A stretch of 64,000 nucleotides of DNA from Cannabis sativa. Lineage: Eukaryota; Streptophyta; Magnoliopsida; Rosales; Cannabaceae. Positions 48,188 through 59,844 of the stretch are shown piece by piece (positions within the stretch are counted from its first letter, which is position 1; each line of letters begins with the position of its first letter). The stretch covers positions 46,929,686 to 46,993,685 of the forward strand of contig NC_083604.1 of the NCBI RefSeq assembly GCF_029168945.1, read 5' to 3'. Under the pieces are notes generated by a model. It was not told the origin of the DNA, did no database searches, and saw only the letters and a list, made by a program, of their open reading frames with translations. A program made the position numbers and the translations under genes.

Positions 48188-50065
48188 TGTTGGAAATTAT
48201 TTTACTAGGATCTTAGATCTACTCACAAGTATGTTGATTAACACCCTAAATATGAACTTTCTAAAACGATGAAATAAATAAATATAAAGTTTAGGAAACC
48301 TTACACTGGGTGCAGCGGAATATAATGACTCCTTCCGTTCAGATATCTAGCCCTTGATTCCTTTCTGTAGCAGAGCATTATCAATATCTGAACCTGGATC
48401 TCTTTCTCTGATTCTTTATTGCTGAAACTCCTTCTTGCTGAAAGTCTTTCTTCACGATCTTCCTCACTATGATTGAGGTATCACTTGCTGTGTGTGGGCA
48501 CTATTCTCACACTAAGAATTTCAAAATTGAAGAGAGAAGGAAGAGAGCAAGGTGGCGGCTAAAGATAGGGAGAGAGAGAGGCTCAGTTTTTTCTGAATGA
48601 GAAGTGTAATTTTCCTGAAGCCTTCACTATCTATTTATAGCATTCCACTAGGGTTAGGTTTGAATTATTTGGCATTAAAATAATGAAAATATCAGTTTAA
48701 ATTCCCTACAAAAGTGGCCAGCCATGCATAGTGGATTTGGGCCTCACTTTTTGCAATTTTGCAGTTTTATCTTTTGTGCATCTGATTTTCTCAAAAACGC
48801 CAATTTTCTAATTCAACCATTTAACTGCCAATTCTAACTATTTAATAACTATAAATAATTATTAAATAATATTGTCATTTATCATATTTATTAATTGAAC
48901 CATACAAAGTATCATAATTAACAAATATGCCCCTAAAACTCTTTCTTTACAATTTCGCCCTTACTTAGTGAAAAATTCACAAATAGACATAGTCTAATTT
49001 GAGAATTATAATTGATTAATGAAAACAAATTATATGAGTCTTACAAGCAATATTATCTCAACTAGTGCGGGGACCATGGGTCTATATAACCGAGCTTCCA
49101 ATAAGTAAATCAAGAATTTATTACTAAAATTCACTAACTTATTAATTCTTCGTTGAATCCACGCATAGAACTTAGAATTGCACTCTCAGTATATAGAATG
49201 CTCTATATGTTCCACCATATAGACCCATCATTAGTTATCCATTGTTATAATCCTAATTTGAACAATGATCCTCTATATGAATGATCTACACTGTAAAGGG
49301 ATTAGATTACCGTTACACCCTACAATGTATTTAATCCTTAAAACACTTGACCCCGCATAAATGATATTTCAGCTTATGTGAAATGAGATCTCCACCATTT
49401 ATTTTTCGTTTGGTCAAGCTCGAAGGAGATCATCCTTTACTTACTATTCCCTAGATAGAAGCTATAGATTCCATGTTTATGTTAGCGCTCCCACTAAATT
49501 GCACTACCGTGTTCCCAAAATGTACGTATCACCCTGACCTAAAAGTTGGCTTAACTAACAAATCAAAGAACACGAATAGCCTCTTGAGATTGAGCCTAAT
49601 CATAACAGGATTAAGATCATTTGATCTAGGATCAACTAGGCGATATTGACTTGAATAGATATTACGGTAAGTTTAATAAATCTAAGTCAAAGTTAAATAT
49701 CGGCCCCTTCTGATGCATACTCCATGCATCCAACCTGAGCTTTACTTTAACCAATGCTCTGGAAAGAACATAGCACTTCCACAAATGCAAGTAAACTCTG
49801 TTGTAGATTATCATATCAGTAAAACCCTATGTCTGATAAATCTAGGAAACTTTATTCACATAGTCATGTTTACTTTCCAATGATTTGACAGCACAATAAA
49901 CAGGATCAAGTATGTGAAAAGGGTTTCAGATGAATTTATACATTATGTACATATAATCATGAAATAAATCATGTGAACCATGCAACATTAAATGTTATTT
50001 CTGATCTATATTAATAAGTAAATCTGATTATATTGAAATGAGTTTTATTTAGGCCATAAAACCCA
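48188..50065 (-). repeat. 5' LTR of element G
   Basis: About 1878 bp. It starts TGTTGGAAATTATTTTAC on plus and ends CATAAAACCCAG instead of CATAAAACCCAACA. Its last bases are altered where it meets the LTR of H. Confidence 0.9.
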
Positions 50066-51513
50066 GCGGGTGGTGGCTAGGTTAGAGAGAGAAGGCTCAG
50101 GTTTTTTTCTGAAGAAAACATGATGTGAAAGTTAAGTGTAAATTTCCTGAAGCCTTCACTATCTATTTGTAGCATACCACATAGGGTTAGGTTTGAATTA
50201 TTTGGCATGAAAATAAAGAAAATATCAGATGATAATGCCTATAAAAGTGGCCGGCCATGGCTATATGGATTTGGGCCTCATTTTTTGCAATTTTGCAGTT
50301 TTATCATTTCTCCATCTCATTTTCTCAAAAACGCCAATTTTTAAATTCAACCATTTAAATGCCAATTCTAACTATTTAATAACTATAAATAATTATTAAA
50401 TAATATATTCATTTATCATATTTATTAATTGAACCATACAAAGTATCTTAATTAACAAATATGCCCTAAAAACTCTTTCTTTACAATTTCGCCCTTAGTG
50501 AAAAATTCACAAATAGACATAGTCTAATTTGAGAATTATAATTGATTAATCAAAACCAATTAAATGAGTCTTACAAGTAATATTATCTCAACTAGTGGGG
50601 GGACCATGGGTCTATATAACCGAGCTTCCAATAAGCAGATCAAGAATTTATAACTTAAATTCACTGACTTATTAATTCTTCGTTGAATCCACGCATAGAA
50701 CTTAGAATTGCACTCTCAGTATATAGAACGCTCTATATGTTCCACCATATAGACACCCTACAATGTATTTTATCCTTAAAACACTTAATCTCGTATAAAT
50801 GATATTTGAGCTATGTGAAATGAGTACTCCACCATTTATTTTCGTTTGGTTAAGCTCGAAGGAAATCATCCTTTGCTCTCTATTCGCCAGATAGAAGCTA
50901 TAGATTCCATATTTATGTTAGCGCTCTCACTCAATTGCACTACCGTGTACCCAAAATGTAAGTATCACCCTGACCCAAAAGTAGGCTTAACTAACAAATC
51001 AAAGAACACGAATAACACTCTTGAAATTGAGCCTAATCATATCAGGATTTAGATCATTTGATATAGGATCAACTAGGCGATATTGACTTGAATAGATATT
51101 ACGCTAAGTTTAATAAATCTATGTCAAAGTTCAATATCGGTCCCTTCCGATGCATACTCCATGCACCCAACCTGAGCTTTACTTTAACCAATACTCTGGA
51201 AAGAACATAGCATTATACCAAATGCAAGTAAACTCTGTTGTAGATTATCATATCAGTAAAACCCTGTGTCTGATAAATCAAGGAATCTTTATTCACATAG
51301 TCATGTTTACTTTCCAATGTGTTGACAACACAATAAACAGGATCAAGTATGTGAAAAGGGTTTCAGATGAATTTATAAATCAAATAGACAAGCAATTGAT
51401 AAGATGAACCAAAACATACACAAATGAATGAAATATACTTCTGTTTCTTTATTGATGTTGAATAAAATGGATTACATTGAAATGGAGTTTTATTTAGGGC
51501 ATAAAACCCGACA
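50066..51513 (-). repeat. Truncated 3' LTR of element H
   Basis: It matches the 5' LTR of H from GGTGGCGGCTAGG onward, so the outer 0.35 kb is missing. It also lacks about 95 bp near 50750. It ends ACCCGACA next to the polypurine tract. Confidence 0.85.
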
Positions 51514-51530
51514 AACTCCCACTTGCACTA
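51514..51530 (-). promoter_or_regulatory. Polypurine tract, element H
   Basis: AACTCCCACTTGCAC on plus, the reverse complement of GTGCAAGTGGGAGTT, between the 3' LTR and the RNase H end of pol. Confidence 0.8.
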
Positions 51531-51542
51531 ATATTAAACTAA

Positions 51543-54500
51543 TCAGTACATATTAATTAATCCTAAATTCTGACGGTGCTTTTCAAATGCAGTTATGGCC
51601 AAGACTTTGGTGAATGGATCAGCTAAGTTGTCTTCTGTGTCCACTTTCTCAACCAGTACATCCCCTCTTGCCACATATTCTCTGATGATGTGATACTTCC
51701 TTTCTATGTGTTTGCTTCTCTTGGGACTTCGAGGTTCCTTACTATTGACTATTGCTCCATTATTATCACAAAGTAGGACCAGAGGCTTTTCCATTCCAGG
51801 CACGACACCGATACTGGTGAAGAACTTTCTTAGCCAGCCAAGCTCTTTAGTAGCTTCTGCTGCAGCTATGTATTCTGCTTCCATCGTTGAGTCTGATATC
51901 GCGGTTTGTTTTGCACTTCTCCAAACCACTGCTCCACCCCCAAGAGTAAACACCATCCCAGATGTAGATTTCCGTTCTTCAAGACATGCCTGGAAATCTG
52001 AATCAGTATAGCCTATGGGATTTAAAGCACCACCCTTATAGACTTATACAAGATTTCTTGTACTCTTTAAGTATTTCAGAATATACTTAACTGCATTCCA
52101 ATGTTCCTGTCCTGGATTAGACTGATACCTACTCACGATTCCAACTGCATAGCAGATGTCAGGTCTAGTGCATAACATTGCATACATTAGACTTCCAACT
52201 GCAGAAGCATAAGGAATTTTCGCCATGTCCTCTATCTCTTGAGGATCAGTAGGAGACTGTTCCTTAGATAGACGAATATCATATCTGGAAGACATATTAA
52301 CCCCATTGGTGTTGTTCATGGAGAATCTCTCTAAAACTTTGTCAATATAGGTTGTTTGAGAGAGAGCAAGAGATCTGCTCTTCCGGTTTCTAATAATCTG
52401 AATACCGAGAACATAGGCTGCCTCACCCAAATATTTCATATCGAATTGAGTGTTAAGCCATTCCTTGATGTTAGTCATTTTCTTGATGTTGTTTCCAATA
52501 ATCAAAATGTCGTCAACATAAAGGACCAGGAATACTACTACTTGGTCTTCCTTGAGTTGGTAAACACAAGGTTCATCTTCATTCTGAAGAAAGCCGTAGG
52601 TCTTGATGATTTCATCAAACCTTTTGTTCCATGAGCAAGAAGCTTGCTCAACTCCATAGATAGACTTATTTAATTTGCAAACTTTCTTTTCCTGCCCTGG
52701 AAGAACATAGCCTTCTGGTTGCTCCATATAGATGGTTTCTTCAAGTACCCCATTAAGGAAGGCAGTCTTGACATCCATTTTCGAGATTTCATAATCGAAC
52801 GCAGCAGCTATGGAGAGAAGAATTCGGATGGATTTGAGCATGGCAACAAGACTAAAAGTTTCCTCATAGTCCACACCTTCTCTTTGGGTATAACCCTTGG
52901 CTACAAGTCTAGCTTTAAAAGTTTCAACTTCGCCTCCAGCGCCTCTTTTCTTCTTGTAAACCCACTTACATCCGATTGGATGATAGTCATCAGGTGCGTC
53001 TACATATTCCCAGACTTTATTCTTTTTCATGGAATCCATTTCTGAATCCATGCCGGCTGACCATCGTTTCCGTTGCGGACTAGCCATTGCCTGTTTATAG
53101 GTTAATGGGTCGTCATCAATACCGTCACCAACGAGCATATTGATTTCACCATCCAAGCCATAACGAGCTGGTTTTGTTGAAACCCTCCCACTACGACGAG
53201 GAGCGGTGATTTTCTGAACATGAACTTTGGTAGTAGTTTTCTCAGTTGGTTCGACTAAGGGAGTGGGATTATCCTCTTCTTGAGTGGAAGAGGACGAAAT
53301 ATTGGAAGGAGTTATATCTGAAAGAATTTCCTCTAAAACAACTTTACTTTTCGGTTTGTTGTCTTTAATATAGTTTTCTTCAAGAAAAGTAGCATTTGTA
53401 GAAACAAACACTTTGTTATCCTTGTGACTATAAAACAGTCCACCCCTAGTCTCTTTAGAATTTCCAACAAACATGCAAACTTCAGTTCGTGATTCAAGTT
53501 TGCCTTCTTTCTTTCTCAAGACATGAGCTGGGCACCCCCAAATTCTGTAGTGGCATAAACTAGGTGTACGACCATTCCATAGTTCGACGTGTGTCTTAGG
53601 GACTGCTTTAGATGGAACAACATTTAAAATGTCATTTTCCATCTGTATAGCATATCCCCAGAAGGACGTAGACAGAGTTGAATAACTCAGCATAGACCTA
53701 ACCATTTCCAAAAGAGTGCGATTTCTTCTTTTTGCAACTCCATTTTGCTGTGGAGTGCCTGGGGCAGTGTATTGGGATTCAATTCCAAGTTCAATTAAAT
53801 GATCTTTGAACTGCATGTCCATATATTCTCCACCCCTATCAGTTCGCAAGATCTTTAATGTTTTACCTAATTGGTTTTGAGCCAAAGCATGAAATTCTTG
53901 AAATTTTTCAAATGTTTTAGATTTCTTTTGCATTGGGTAAAGAATACTATATCTAGAGTAATCGTCAATGAAAGTGACAAAATACTCATAACCACCTCGG
54001 GCTTTTACATTCAAAGGTCCGCAAACATCTGAATGCACTAACCCTAGGGGTTGTTTGGCACGCTCTCCCTTTGCAGAGAAAGAACGTTTCGTCATTTTTC
54101 CTTCTAGGCAGGACTCGCATACTGGTAGTTCACCTAAGACGACATTTTTCAATGGACCGTCTTTGGTGAGCCTATTGAGTCTATCAAAGCCTATATGACC
54201 TAAACGTAAATGCCATAGATAAGTTTTATCATCATTATCAATCTCTTTTCTTTTGAGGTTTCTAGGTTTAGCTACATTGAAAAGTTCACTACTTAGTGAG
54301 ATTTGTGTATTTGGTCTTAAAACATAAAGCCCTTGTTCCATGGAAGCAACACATATTTGAAATCCATTATGAGAAATAGAACAATAAGAACTCGAAAAAT
54401 TCAATATATAAGATCGTGTTTGCAAACATGAGACACTAATCAAGTTTCTACTAAAGTTTGGAATAAATAAAACATTTTCTAAAATTAAAAATCTTTGTTG

Positions 54501-55256
54501 AAACTTGATGCGGGCTTTTCCTCTAGCTTTGACCGACACTAACTCGCCATTACCAACTTTAAGCTTTAACTCTTCTGGAAGTAGATTTTCCCAAGTTTCA
54601 AGCAGCTGCAATGAAGAACATACATGGTTAGTAGACCCAGAATCAATAATCCAAGTGGATTTGTCGTTCTCTAAAACACATGATTCAAAGACAAAAGTAT
54701 TACCTTCGTTTGAATTGTTTAGAAGCCGGGGACATCGTTCTTCATGATGTTTCTTTTCATTACAATTCAAACATAGAAGATTATGTCTGATAATTGTACT
54801 TGAAGAAGCAGCTTTGCTACAGCTTTCATGCTTAATCCTTTTCCTCTGATTAAGATTTGCAAACCCAGGAGGTCCCATTGCAATCAGATTCCGTTCATGG
54901 GCTCGTAATTCTGCTTCGAGTTTGTCCATGTCGGAGGAGTTGAAATTGTTGATCATGTAAGAAACAACAAATTCATTATACTCCGGAGGAAGACTATTAA
55001 GAATGAATTGTACCCATTGTTCTCTTGATAAATCAATTCCTAGTAGATTTGCCTTTTGGAACTTCAGATTCATCATCAATAGGTGCGAGTTTATGCAACT
55101 ACCAGGATGCATTGTCACACTATAGAGTTCTTTTGCTAAGATATTAACTAGGAGTGGATCGGGGTGAGGGTTATACATATTGGCACTACAACACATCAAT
55201 AAAACAGAAGTAAGGTTTTGGTTCATAAATTCATACACATGTTCAGAAAATAACAA
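51543..55256 (-). pseudogene. copia gag-pol polyprotein with one stop codon and a lost integrase residue
   Basis: One frame of 1,238 codons, broken only by TAA at 52046-52044 before the RNase H end. In order: a partial gag, zinc knuckle C162/C165/H170/C175, protease DSG at 205-207, integrase zinc site H349/H354/C380/C383, integrase core D410 and D473, reverse transcriptase D828 and YVDD at 913-916, then past the stop RNase H with TMEAEY and CDN. The third integrase residue, glutamate at 509 in the D-35-E spacing, is lysine (AAA at 53732-53730). The gag lacks roughly its first 100 residues compared with element C, and the DNA upstream is leader. The polyprotein would copy RNA and insert DNA; here three separate defects make it non-functional. 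TNT1/Angela-type order (integrase before reverse transcriptase) is clear. Confidence 0.9.
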
Positions 55257-55330
55257 ATAATCACATATGTTATAAAAATACTAAATCTAACATAGTTTAT
55301 TTTCCAAGGTTTTCAACAAACTGATACAGT

Positions 55331-55467
55331 GTCCCGTTTAGGCGAGAGTCAAAGCATCATCCATTGAATAGAGTTGTCAATTCATCTAAAATGATAATCA
55401 TTCTAGCAACCTTTTATTTGATCAAGATTGGAATTCAGCGTTGTCCCGTTTAGGCGAGAGTCAAGGC
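55331..55467 (-). repeat. Twin leader motif, element H
   Basis: GTCCCGTTTAGGCGAGAGTC at 55331 and 55443, 112 bp apart, identical over 20 bases. Confidence 0.85.
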
Positions 55468-57504
55468 AATTCTATCTTATTAGCTTCCACCATTGTTTCA
55501 TATTTTGTAAGTCAAATATAGTCGCCACCATTAGGGTGATCCATACCATATAAAAGACTTACAAAGCTACTTATCTTTCGAGATTAAACAGTACTTACTT
55601 GCTAATGAACGTTCCTCCATTAGGGAGGATTACTCACTAAAACAAAAGCTATGTAAAACCAACAATGGAGATCGAATGTCTTTTGATTAAAGCTCATTAT
55701 TTTAAAATATGTATTTGATTTAATCATTTATTCCGTATTATAATAATGAAAAATTACAAATTAAAGTTGGTTTAAATAAAAAATCAACTTTAATTAAATT
55801 TCAATTATTATTTAAATTCAAAAATAATGGAACGAATTTGAAAAAATCTTGTTTAAGTTGTTTAGAAGAATCTAAAAAATCAACTTAAATATCTTTCAAA
55901 TTAGATTTAATTAAATATAAAATTAAGTTGTAACCACTTAATTTAAAAATATTCCATTTTAAGTTAATATTTGAAAAAATATCAACTTAAAAAATATCTA
56001 AAGAATCTTAATAACCAATTCCTAAAATTCCTCAACTTAATTTTGAAATTTAAAATTCAAAAGATATTCAGATTTAAGTTGATTAGTTAGAGATAACTAA
56101 TTTTCAACTTAAATAGGAATATTTAATGAAAAATTTAAATTAAGCTTCAGAAAGAATCTAGTTGGTTATAATTGTATATTTAATTAAATACAAGAAAATA
56201 CATATAGTTTAGCTTAGAATATAATTCATTAAACTATGTTTTTCTTAAATTAATTTCAAAATAAATGAAATTAATTATGTTGCTAATCAATTTTATTAGG
56301 TTAAACTAATTTAATTAACCTAGAACAGTTATCCAAATCAGGCAAATGGGCATTCACAATTGGGGTAGTTCATGTGAGGGGGAGCTTGGTTCAGTATGTG
56401 GTACCCACTTCTATGGCCCCCAACTCTCACACAAGGCCCAAAAGAGAGGAATTTAACCTTAAAATGAACAACTGTTATTAATTGAATAGGCCCAAAAACT
56501 AAATGGGCCTAAATAAAATATATCAAAAAATATGATATTGTATTTAGCAACAACAACCTATATGCATCTATAACAAAATTAAACATATAGGGTCACACAG
56601 GCACACATTTGGATGGATCCTATCATGTTGCTAGGTCATACACAGATGAAAGAAGATTGTAAAATTTACGTGTTCCAAATTATTTACTTGACCTATTGAC
56701 AATTGAACCATGGGTTAAAATCAGATCATAGAATTTGTCAACAAGTTAACCATGGCAATTTAGATCAAGCAATAATAGGTTTTATAAAACTTACATACAA
56801 GCTAAAACACATACTCCTGCAACAAGATGAATTGGATAGTTGGATGTAGGAATTATTTAATTTTTAAATAATAATTTTCGAAAATAATTAAATAATAAAA
56901 AAAATTTTCGGTTTTTTATTAAATTAAAATAATAAAAAAAATTTAAAATTAAACCTACAATTTTTTTTTAAAAAAAAATAGGTTTCAACTAACCTAAATA
57001 TCATTTCAAAAATAATTGCTGACCACCTTTTAAATTTTTAAAGTTATTTTATAAATTAAATATAAAATAAAAAAAATATTTTTTTAGATTTTATAATTTA
57101 ATTTAAAAAAAAATAACAAAATTTAAAAGTTACCAAAATATCTTCTATTTAAAATTACATGATTATAGTAATCTTATTTTAAATTTAAATAAGGTTAAAT
57201 AATTTTAAAAAAAAATTAATTTAAAAATATTTAATATCTGACCTTTAAATTTAAAAAAAAAGATAAAATAATCAAATTTAAAAATAAGATATAAAATCAA
57301 GCAAAAAGATAGATTTTACTTGTTTTCAAATTCAAATTACACTAATATCTAAAATTAAATTTTAAAAAAAAAAATTAATTTATTTCTGATATTAGATTTG
57401 AAAATTGAAAAGTAAAAATCAAAATACAAAACTACACAAAAAATCAGAAGTTAAATCCATGAAATAGCATGAAAAATCGAAGAAAAACAAAAAATTTGCG
57501 AGAT

Positions 57505-57710
57505 GTACGGACAATATGCTGTCCACGCGCGCTAGGAAGGGTGCACGACCGAGAAAGCTCGGCGCTGGAGGTGTCCAGCATGATTTCTGCGCGCGAAATG
57601 GGGTTTCAGACACCCCATGCGCGTGTTGCTTCGGACAATACTTGTCCTAACACGCGTCTGGCCGAGGAAATAGGCCATCCGCGTGCGCGTGTGTTAGGTG
57701 ATCACCCTGA
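57505..57710. repeat. GC-rich hairpin and CGCG patch, leader of H (longest form)
   Basis: Seven short perfect stems in about 200 bp: GGACA/TGTCC (57509-57524), CCGAG/CTCGG (57549-57562), CTGGA/TCCAG (57565-57578), ATGGGGT/ACCCCAT (57598-57618), GGACAA/TTGTCC (57633-57647), TGGCC/GGCCA (57659-57677) and GGTGATCACC (57697-57706). Most are separated by CGCG-containing runs. Confidence 0.85.
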
Positions 57711-57960
57711 TATTTTTCAAAACTTCAAAAAATCATAACTAATTCAAATTAAATTGAAATTGAGTTCTGTAAAAAAGTAAATAGCTTAATTTTTTCTAAA
57801 CTATCCAATAAAAATAATTCCAGAAACAGATTTTCAATTATTTTTCACGAAAATTCACAAACATCAATCAATCATCATACAACACACAAAACAACATGAT
57901 ACCATCCAAAACATCAAACAAATCATTTTAAGTCCAAATTTCTTGCAAGCAAATCAATTA

Positions 57961-57979
57961 CCATGGCTCTGAGGCCAGT
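57961..57979 (-). promoter_or_regulatory. Primer binding site, element H
   Basis: On minus ACTGGCCTCAGAGCCATGG, identical to C and E. Confidence 0.85.
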
Positions 57980-59844
57980 TGTTAGAAATAATTTTACCAG
58001 GATCTTAGATTTACTCACAAGTATGTTGATTAACACTCTAAATATGAACTTCTAAAACGATTATAAAATAAACACATATAAAGTATGAGAAACCTTACAT
58101 TGGGTGCAGCGGAATAAAATGTCTCCTTCCGTTCAGATCTCTAACCCTTGTATCCTTTCTGTTGCAGAGTATTATCAAGATCTGAACCTGGATCTCTTAC
58201 TCTCCTTTCTTTAGTACTGAATATCCTTCTTGTTGAATGTCTTTCTTCACGATCTTCCTCACTATGATTGAGGTATCACTTGCTGTGTGTGGGCACTACT
58301 CTATCACTAAGAGGTTCAAAATTATTCAAGGAAGAAGAGGGTATAGGTGGCGGCTAGGTTAGAGAGAGAAGGCTCAGGTTTTTCTCAGAAGAAAACATGA
58401 TGTGAAAGTTAAGTGTAAATTTCCTGAAGCCTTCACTATCTATTTATAGCATACCACATAGGGTTAGGTTTGAATTATTTGGCATTAAAATAATGAAAAT
58501 ATCAGATGATAATGCCTATAAAAGTGGCCGGCCATGGCTATATGGATTTGGGCCTCACTTTTTGCAATTTTGCAGTTTTATCATTTCTGCATCTCATTTT
58601 CTCAAAAACGCCAATTTTCAAATTCAACCATTTAAATGCCAATTCTAACTATTAAATAACTATAAATAATTATTACATAATATTGTCATTTATCATATTT
58701 ATTAATTGAACCATACAAAGTATCTTAATTAACAAATATGCCCTAAAAACTCTTTCTTTACAATTTCGCCCTTACTTAGTGAAAAATTCACAAATAGACA
58801 TAGTCTAATTTGAGAATTATAATTGATGAATCAAAACCAATTAAATGAGTCTTACAAGTAATATTATCTCAACTAGTGGGGGGACCATGGGTCTATATAA
58901 CCGAGCTTCTAATAAGCAGATCAAGAATTTATAACCTAAATTCACTGACTTATTAATTCTTCGTTGAATCCACGCATAGAACTTAGAATTGCACTCTCAG
59001 TATATAGAATGCTCTATATGTTCCACCATATAGACAAGTCATTAGTTATCCATTGTTATAACCCTAATTTGATCAATGATCCTCTATATGAATGATCTAC
59101 ACTGTAAAGGGATTAGATTACCGTAACACCCTATAATGTATTTATCCTTAAAACACTTAACCCCGTATAAATGATATTTCACCTATGTGAAATGAGTACT
59201 CCACCATTTATTTTCGTTTGGTTAAGCTCGAAGGAAATCATATTTATGTTAGCGCTCCCACTCAATTGCACTACTGTGTTCCCAAAATGTACATATCACC
59301 CTGACCCAAAAGTAGGCTTAACTATCAAATCAAAGAACACGAATAACACTCTTGAGATTGAGCCTAATCATATCAGGAGTTAGATCATTTGATCTAGGAT
59401 CAACTAGGCGATATTGACTTGAATAGATATTACGGTAAGTTTGATAAATCTATCTCAAAGTTCCATATCGGTCCCTTCCGATGCATACTCCATGCACCCA
59501 ACCTGAGCTTTACTTTAACCAATGCTCTGGAAAGAACATAGCATTATACTAAATGTAAGTAAACTCTGTTGTAGATTATCATATCAGTAAAACCCTGTGT
59601 TTGATAAATCTAGGAATCTTTATTCACATAGTCATGTTTACTTTCCAATGTGTTGACAACACAATAAACAGGATCAAGTATGTAAAAAGGGTTTCAGATG
59701 AATTTATAAATCAAATAGACAAGCAATTGATAAGATGAACCAAAACATACACAAATAAATGAAAAATACTTCTGTTTCTTTATTGATGTTGAATAAAATG
59801 GATTACATTGAAATAGAGTTTTATTTAGGGCATAAAACCCAACA
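57980..59844 (-). repeat. 5' LTR of element H
   Basis: 1865 bp, TGTTAG...CCAACA (one change in the usual TGTTGG). The TATA box CTATTTATAG lies near 58438-58449 on plus. It borders the transposase coding sequence directly on the right. Confidence 0.9.

Larger units (their letters stand above)
40388..50065 (-). mobile_element. Element G: non-coding Angela/BARE-1-like copy, 3' LTR truncated
   Basis: On minus: 5' LTR (48188-50065), primer site (48169-48187), leader, decayed pol, polypurine tract (41705-41719) and a truncated 3' LTR (40388-41704). The two LTRs are nearly identical over the 1.3 kb they share, so this is probably the youngest internal copy here. It has no gag and no readable pol, and shares the leader duplication and decayed pol of E. 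It borders host DNA on the left and the LTR of H on the right, with no target duplication on either side. Confidence 0.85.
55257..57960 (-). other. AT-rich leader of element H
   Basis: Non-coding and about 1 kb shorter than in C, with a single leader-end unit and only one decayed copy of the 54-bp hairpin repeat (near 55960). It includes the shared block near 56280-56830. Confidence 0.65.
50066..59844 (-). mobile_element. Element H: Angela/BARE-1-like copy with gag-pol
   Basis: On minus: 5' LTR (57980-59844), primer site, leader, gag-pol (51543-55256), polypurine tract (51514-51530) and a truncated 3' LTR (50066-51513). It inserted into the transposase gene of the large MULE. Only the right target site (GTCCT, 59845-59849) remains. 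It is the only copy with recognisable protease, integrase, reverse transcriptase and RNase H. Confidence 0.9.

Noticed and set aside
52356..53045. Plus-strand ORFs across the gag-pol of H
   Set aside because: Antisense shadows of the copia polyprotein.
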